From DYGX01 sp035325905 (GTDB lineage: Bacteria; Chloroflexota; Anaerolineae; Aggregatilineales; Aggregatilineaceae): a stretch of DNA of 16,594 nucleotides. Shown in pieces: positions 13,938 to 16,594 of the stretch (positions are counted from its first letter, which is position 1; the number at the start of each line of letters is the position of its first letter). The DNA lies in the NCBI GenBank assembly GCA_035325905.1, contig DAOKYY010000086.1:1-16594 (forward strand), in the 5' to 3' direction. Under the pieces are notes generated by a model. The model was not told the origin of the DNA. It saw only the letters and a list, made by a program, of their open reading frames with translations, and did no database searches. Both the position numbers and the translations under genes were made by a program.

Positions 13938-15287
13938 ATGGGATGGCAGTTTGAGGACTTCGATCTGGTCGACGGGCGCGCGCCGGAGCCTGAGCCGGAG
14001 GAGCGTCGCCGCTCGCTGGCGGGGCTGGCGCTCGGCGCGCTGATCGGCGCCGTGACGCTGGTCGTGATCAGCGCGCTGGTGCTGGGGATGGTGGGCTACG
14101 CCGCGTTCGTCGACGACGAGCCAAGCTCGCCCTATCGCACGGCCCGCAGCCAGCCATCGCAGGCCGACCTGCGCAACGCGAACTATCGGCCCAGCGCCTG
14201 GCAGGAAACAGGCGCGCAGGTCGCGCCGACGCCGACCGCGCTGCCGCCTGACCTGATCCAGCAGGCCGATCTCGAATACGCTCTGCTGACCAACCTCTAC
14301 GAGCGCGCGAACCCCTCGGTCGTCAACATCGAGATCGTCTCCAGCTTTCACAGCAACACCGACATCATCGACAGCAGCGGCTCCGGGTTCGTCTTCGACG
14401 CGCAGGGCTACATCGTCACCAACGCGCACGTCGTGCGTGACGCCGAGGAAGTGATGGTCACGTTCTCGACCGGCTATGTCGTCCCGGCGGAAGTGGTCGG
14501 CCTGGACGATTACAGCGACCTGGCCGTGATCAAGGTCAATCCGGCGGACGTCCCACTCGCGCCGCTGCCGCTGGGCGACAGCAACCTGCTGCAAGTCGGG
14601 CAGCGCGTCGTCGCGATCGGCAACCCCTTCGGGCTGGAAGGCAGCATGACGACCGGGATCGTCAGCGCGCTGGGCCGCTCATTGCCGTCCGCCCAACTGC
14701 TCGATCCGCGCTACACCGGCTACAGCAACCCCTCGATCATCCAGATTGACGCGGCGGTCAACCCCGGCAACTCCGGCGGCCCGCTGCTCAACTCGCAGGG
14801 CGAGGTCGTCGGCGTCAATACCGCGATTCGCACCGAGAACGGCGGCTTCCAGGGGATCGCCTTCGCCGTGCCATCGAACACGCTGCGGCGCATCGTGCCG
14901 CAGTTGATCGAAGGCGGCGTGGCGCAGTATTCGTGGCTCGGCATTTCGTCTCCGGCCACGCCGCGCGGCAGCTTCAATCTGGGGATGGTCGCGGACGATC
15001 TGAGCCTGCCGGTGCGTCACGGCGTGCTGATCAGCGAGGTCTTCGCGGACTCGCCAGCGGCGCGGGCCGGGCTGCAAAGCGGCACGGAGCGGACCGTCGT
15101 GCGCGGCCTCGAAGTGCCGGTCAACGCCGACATCATCGTCGCAATCGAGGGCAAAGTCGTCGGCGATATTGATGACCTGGTGGCCTACCTGGTCGAGAAC
15201 ACCTCGCCCGGCGACGTGGTCACGCTGACGATCGTGCGCGGCGGGCAGACGCTCGACCTGGACGTGACGCTTGGCGTGCGCCCCTGA
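13938..15287 (+). CDS. htrA: HtrA/DegP-type membrane-anchored serine protease with PDZ domain
   Basis: 449 residues. A short acidic cytosolic N-terminus (1-25) and one transmembrane segment (about 27-58) anchor the protein. A Pro/Ala-rich linker leads to the trypsin-like domain (about 115-320). The catalytic triad is H164 (NAHVV), D194 (DLAVIKV) and S279 (NPGNSGGP). The D-S spacing is 85 residues, about ten more than in DegP, so an extra loop precedes the serine region. A single PDZ domain (about 335-447) follows, with SPAARAGLQSG and a VEN-TSPGD helix. It should degrade or refold misfolded extracytoplasmic proteins. The start ATG at 13938 has GGAAGGA upstream; a GTG at 13920 in the same frame is less likely. 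It is operonic with dnaJ (66-bp gap) and hspR (27-bp gap). Confidence 0.95.
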   Translation: MGWQFEDFDLVDGRAPEPEPEERRRSLAGLALGALIGAVTLVVISALVLGMVGYAAFVDDEPSSPYRTARSQPSQADLRNANYRPSAWQETGAQVAPTPTALPPDLIQQADLEYALLTNLYERANPSVVNIEIVSSFHSNTDIIDSSGSGFVFDAQGYIVTNAHVVRDAEEVMVTFSTGYVVPAEVVGLDDYSDLAVIKVNPADVPLAPLPLGDSNLLQVGQRVVAIGNPFGLEGSMTTGIVSALGRSLPSAQLLDPRYTGYSNPSIIQIDAAVNPGNSGGPLLNSQGEVVGVNTAIRTENGGFQGIAFAVPSNTLRRIVPQLIEGGVAQYSWLGISSPATPRGSFNLGMVADDLSLPVRHGVLISEVFADSPAARAGLQSGTERTVVRGLEVPVNADIIVAIEGKVVGDIDDLVAYLVENTSPGDVVTLTIVRGGQTLDLDVTLGVRP

Positions 15288-15314
15288 CGCCGGGACGGAT
15301 TAGGGAGCAGAGGT

Positions 15315-15638
15315 ATGAACCGCACAACACCCCGTGATGAACCTTGTTTCACGATCGGCGTTGTCGCGCGGATGCTCGATCTCCATCCCCAAACGCTGCG
15401 CAAATACGAGAAGGACGGGCTGATCGGCCCGCAGCGCAGCGATGGCAACATCCGGCTCTATTCCGAGCGTGAGGTCGAGCGCCTGCGCAAGATCAGCCGC
15501 CTAACACAGGAGCTTGGGGTCAATCTGGCGGGGGTGGAGATCATCCTGCGCATGGCGGAGCAGATTGAAACGCTGCAAGACGAGCTGAGCCAGCTTCAGG
15601 CGCAGCTTGAGGAACGCGCGCCACAAACCCGGCAATAG
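15315..15638 (+). CDS. hspR: HspR-like MerR-family heat-shock repressor
   Basis: 107 residues. The MerR-type winged helix spans about 11-75. Its recognition region, HPQTLRKYEKDGLI, and the wing GNIRLYS are the pattern of HspR, the repressor of chaperone operons in Actinobacteria and related lineages. The C-terminus (about 80-107) is a Gln/Glu/Leu coiled coil for dimerisation, with no ligand-binding domain. It is the third gene of the dnaJ-htrA-hspR operon. HspR in Streptomyces represses its own operon with DnaK as co-repressor; autoregulation here is by analogy. AGGGAG lies upstream of the ATG. The stop codon lies in the loop of a hairpin. Confidence 0.9.
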   Translation: MNRTTPRDEPCFTIGVVARMLDLHPQTLRKYEKDGLIGPQRSDGNIRLYSEREVERLRKISRLTQELGVNLAGVEIILRMAEQIETLQDELSQLQAQLEERAPQTRQ

Positions 15639-15677
15639 CGCCGGGCGTGTCCATCGTGGGGAGCAGCTATGCTCCCC
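15628..15677 (+). terminator. Two hairpins between hspR and nadE
   Basis: CCCGGC (15628-15633) pairs with GCCGGG (15640-15645) across the hspR stop codon. GGGGAGC (15658-15664) pairs with GCTCCCC (15671-15677) around AGCTAT. The second is followed only by GCTTGATTC, so termination is likely partial and nadE may receive readthrough. Confidence 0.5.
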
Positions 15678-15698
15678 GCTTGATTCAGGAAAGGGCTT

Positions 15699-16550
15699 AT
15701 GACCGCGACACCTGCGCCGACCCATCTGCTGCCCCGCCTGGCGATCAACACCGATCTGGCGCGGCGGATCCTGGTGCTCTTTCTGCGCGACGCCGTGACG
15801 AAGGTCGGCTTCGAGCGGGCCGTGATCGGCTTGAGCGGCGGGCTGGACTCGGCGCTCGCCGCTTACCTGATCGCCGAGGCGCTGGGGCCAGAGAATGTGC
15901 TCGCCCTGCGGATGCCGTACCGCGCGTCGTCGCAGGCCAGCCTGGACGACGCCCAGGCGGTGATCGACGCGCTGGGCGTGCGCAGCGACACGGTGGATAT
16001 TACGCCGATGGTCGATCCGCTGCTGGAGCGATTCCCCGACGCCTCGCGCGTGCGCCAGGGCAATGTCATGGCGCGAATGCGTATGATCGTGCTCTACGAC
16101 CAGTCCGCCGCCTTCGACGCGCTGGTGATCGGGACCAGCAACAAGACCGAGTTTCTGCTCGGTTACACGACGATCTACGGCGACAACGCGGCGGCGGTGC
16201 AGCCCATCGCGGACCTCTACAAGACGCAGGTGCGCCAGCTGGCGCGCGCGCTGGGCCTGCCGCCCCAGGTGATCGAGAAAGCGCCCTCGGCGGACCTGTG
16301 GGCAGGGCAGACCGACGAGGGCGATCTTGGCTTCACCTATGAGCAGGCCGATCAGCTACTTTACCTGCTGGTGGACGAGCGGTACACGGTCGATGAGGCG
16401 GCGGCGGAAGGGTTCGATCGGGCGCTGGTCGAGCGCATCTGGCGGCGCGTGCGGCTCAACCACTACAAGCGCACCATGCCGAGCGTCGCCAAGCTCAGCC
16501 GCCGCACCATCGGACACGATTTCCTGTATCTGCGGGATTGGAGCGGGTGA
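15699..16550 (+). CDS. nadE: NH3-dependent NAD+ synthetase
   Basis: 283 residues, the size of the ammonia-type enzyme with no N-terminal glutaminase domain. It converts deamido-NAD+ with ATP and ammonia to NAD+ in the cytosol. The PP-loop ATP-binding motif SGGLDS is at 46-51. Further hallmarks are the NVMARMR helix, GTSNKTEFLLGYTT (the substrate-binding strand), YGD, PIADLYKTQV, and the PSADLW-GQTDEGDLG segment near the C-terminal part. The start ATG at 15699 has AGGAAAGG (15688-15695) upstream. A 60-bp gap containing two hairpins separates it from hspR, so it may be transcribed partly with the stress operon. A 44-bp untranslated stretch ends the window. Confidence 0.95.
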   Translation: MTATPAPTHLLPRLAINTDLARRILVLFLRDAVTKVGFERAVIGLSGGLDSALAAYLIAEALGPENVLALRMPYRASSQASLDDAQAVIDALGVRSDTVDITPMVDPLLERFPDASRVRQGNVMARMRMIVLYDQSAAFDALVIGTSNKTEFLLGYTTIYGDNAAAVQPIADLYKTQVRQLARALGLPPQVIEKAPSADLWAGQTDEGDLGFTYEQADQLLYLLVDERYTVDEAAAEGFDRALVERIWRRVRLNHYKRTMPSVAKLSRRTIGHDFLYLRDWSG

Positions 16551-16594
16551 GGGAAGCGGTTAAGTGCTCTGTCGAAATGATCTGGCGAATGCGG

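Noticed and set aside
1..16594. Tandem GC-rich words as CRISPR, tRNA or phage signs
   Set aside because: No regularly spaced identical repeats, no cloverleaf, and no integrase, transposase or phage gene was found.

Overview
The window is about 16.6 kb of GC-rich bacterial chromosome, with codon use strongly biased to G/C at the third position. Gene content and order suggest a Chloroflexota (Anaerolineae-like) organism: a dnaJ/cbpA - htrA - hspR stress operon, a tiny orphan Flp pilin, a zinc-ribbon PP2C phosphatase, a cytosolic REC-histidine kinase and a DUF2207 membrane protein. This placement is inferred from gene content; no rRNA or other strong phylogenetic marker is present. I see no tRNA, rRNA, CRISPR array, transposase or phage gene.

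Layout. 1-295 is gene-free and carries a palindromic intergenic repeat. An atypical SDR NAD(P)-binding protein (minus strand, 296-1099) is divergent from a TetR regulator (1324-1953). The space between them holds two near-consensus sigma70 promoters and a 13-bp palindrome suited to TetR autoregulation. The TetR gene is followed by an 869-residue MMPL/RND exporter (1998-4607). Next come a PadR-type regulator (4699-5436) and a 16-cysteine four-helix-bundle copper-storage-like protein (5473-5844), then a soluble REC-HisKA-HATPase kinase (5999-7267), a DUF1269-like membrane protein (about 7419-7940), a PP2C phosphatase with two N-terminal zinc ribbons (8127-9401), and a 48-residue Flp pilin (9536-9682) ending at a strong hairpin terminator.

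On the minus strand, a secreted and membrane-anchored DUF2207 protein (10426-12375) is followed by a small protein with two membrane helices, a winged-helix-like segment and a C-terminal zinc ribbon (9786-10298). A 563-bp gene-free stretch (12376-12938) contains a second copy of the palindromic repeat and the promoter and long structured leader of the stress operon. That operon runs DnaJ/CbpA co-chaperone (12939-13871), membrane-anchored HtrA protease with PDZ (13938-15287) and HspR repressor (15315-15638). NH3-dependent NAD synthetase nadE (15699-16550) follows.

Functional picture. Most genes concern envelope and stress homeostasis: regulated export (TetR-MMPL), thiol/copper buffering (PadR-Csp), phospho-signalling (hybrid kinase, PP2C), and protein quality control under HspR. 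None of the genes is clearly a new system. The least explained items are the PadR-Csp pair with its palindrome over the -10 box, the zinc-ribbon PP2C, the DUF2207 plus TM-wHTH-zinc-ribbon pair, the palindrome-rich leader of the orphan pilin, and the structured dnaJ leader that could mask its ribosome-binding site.
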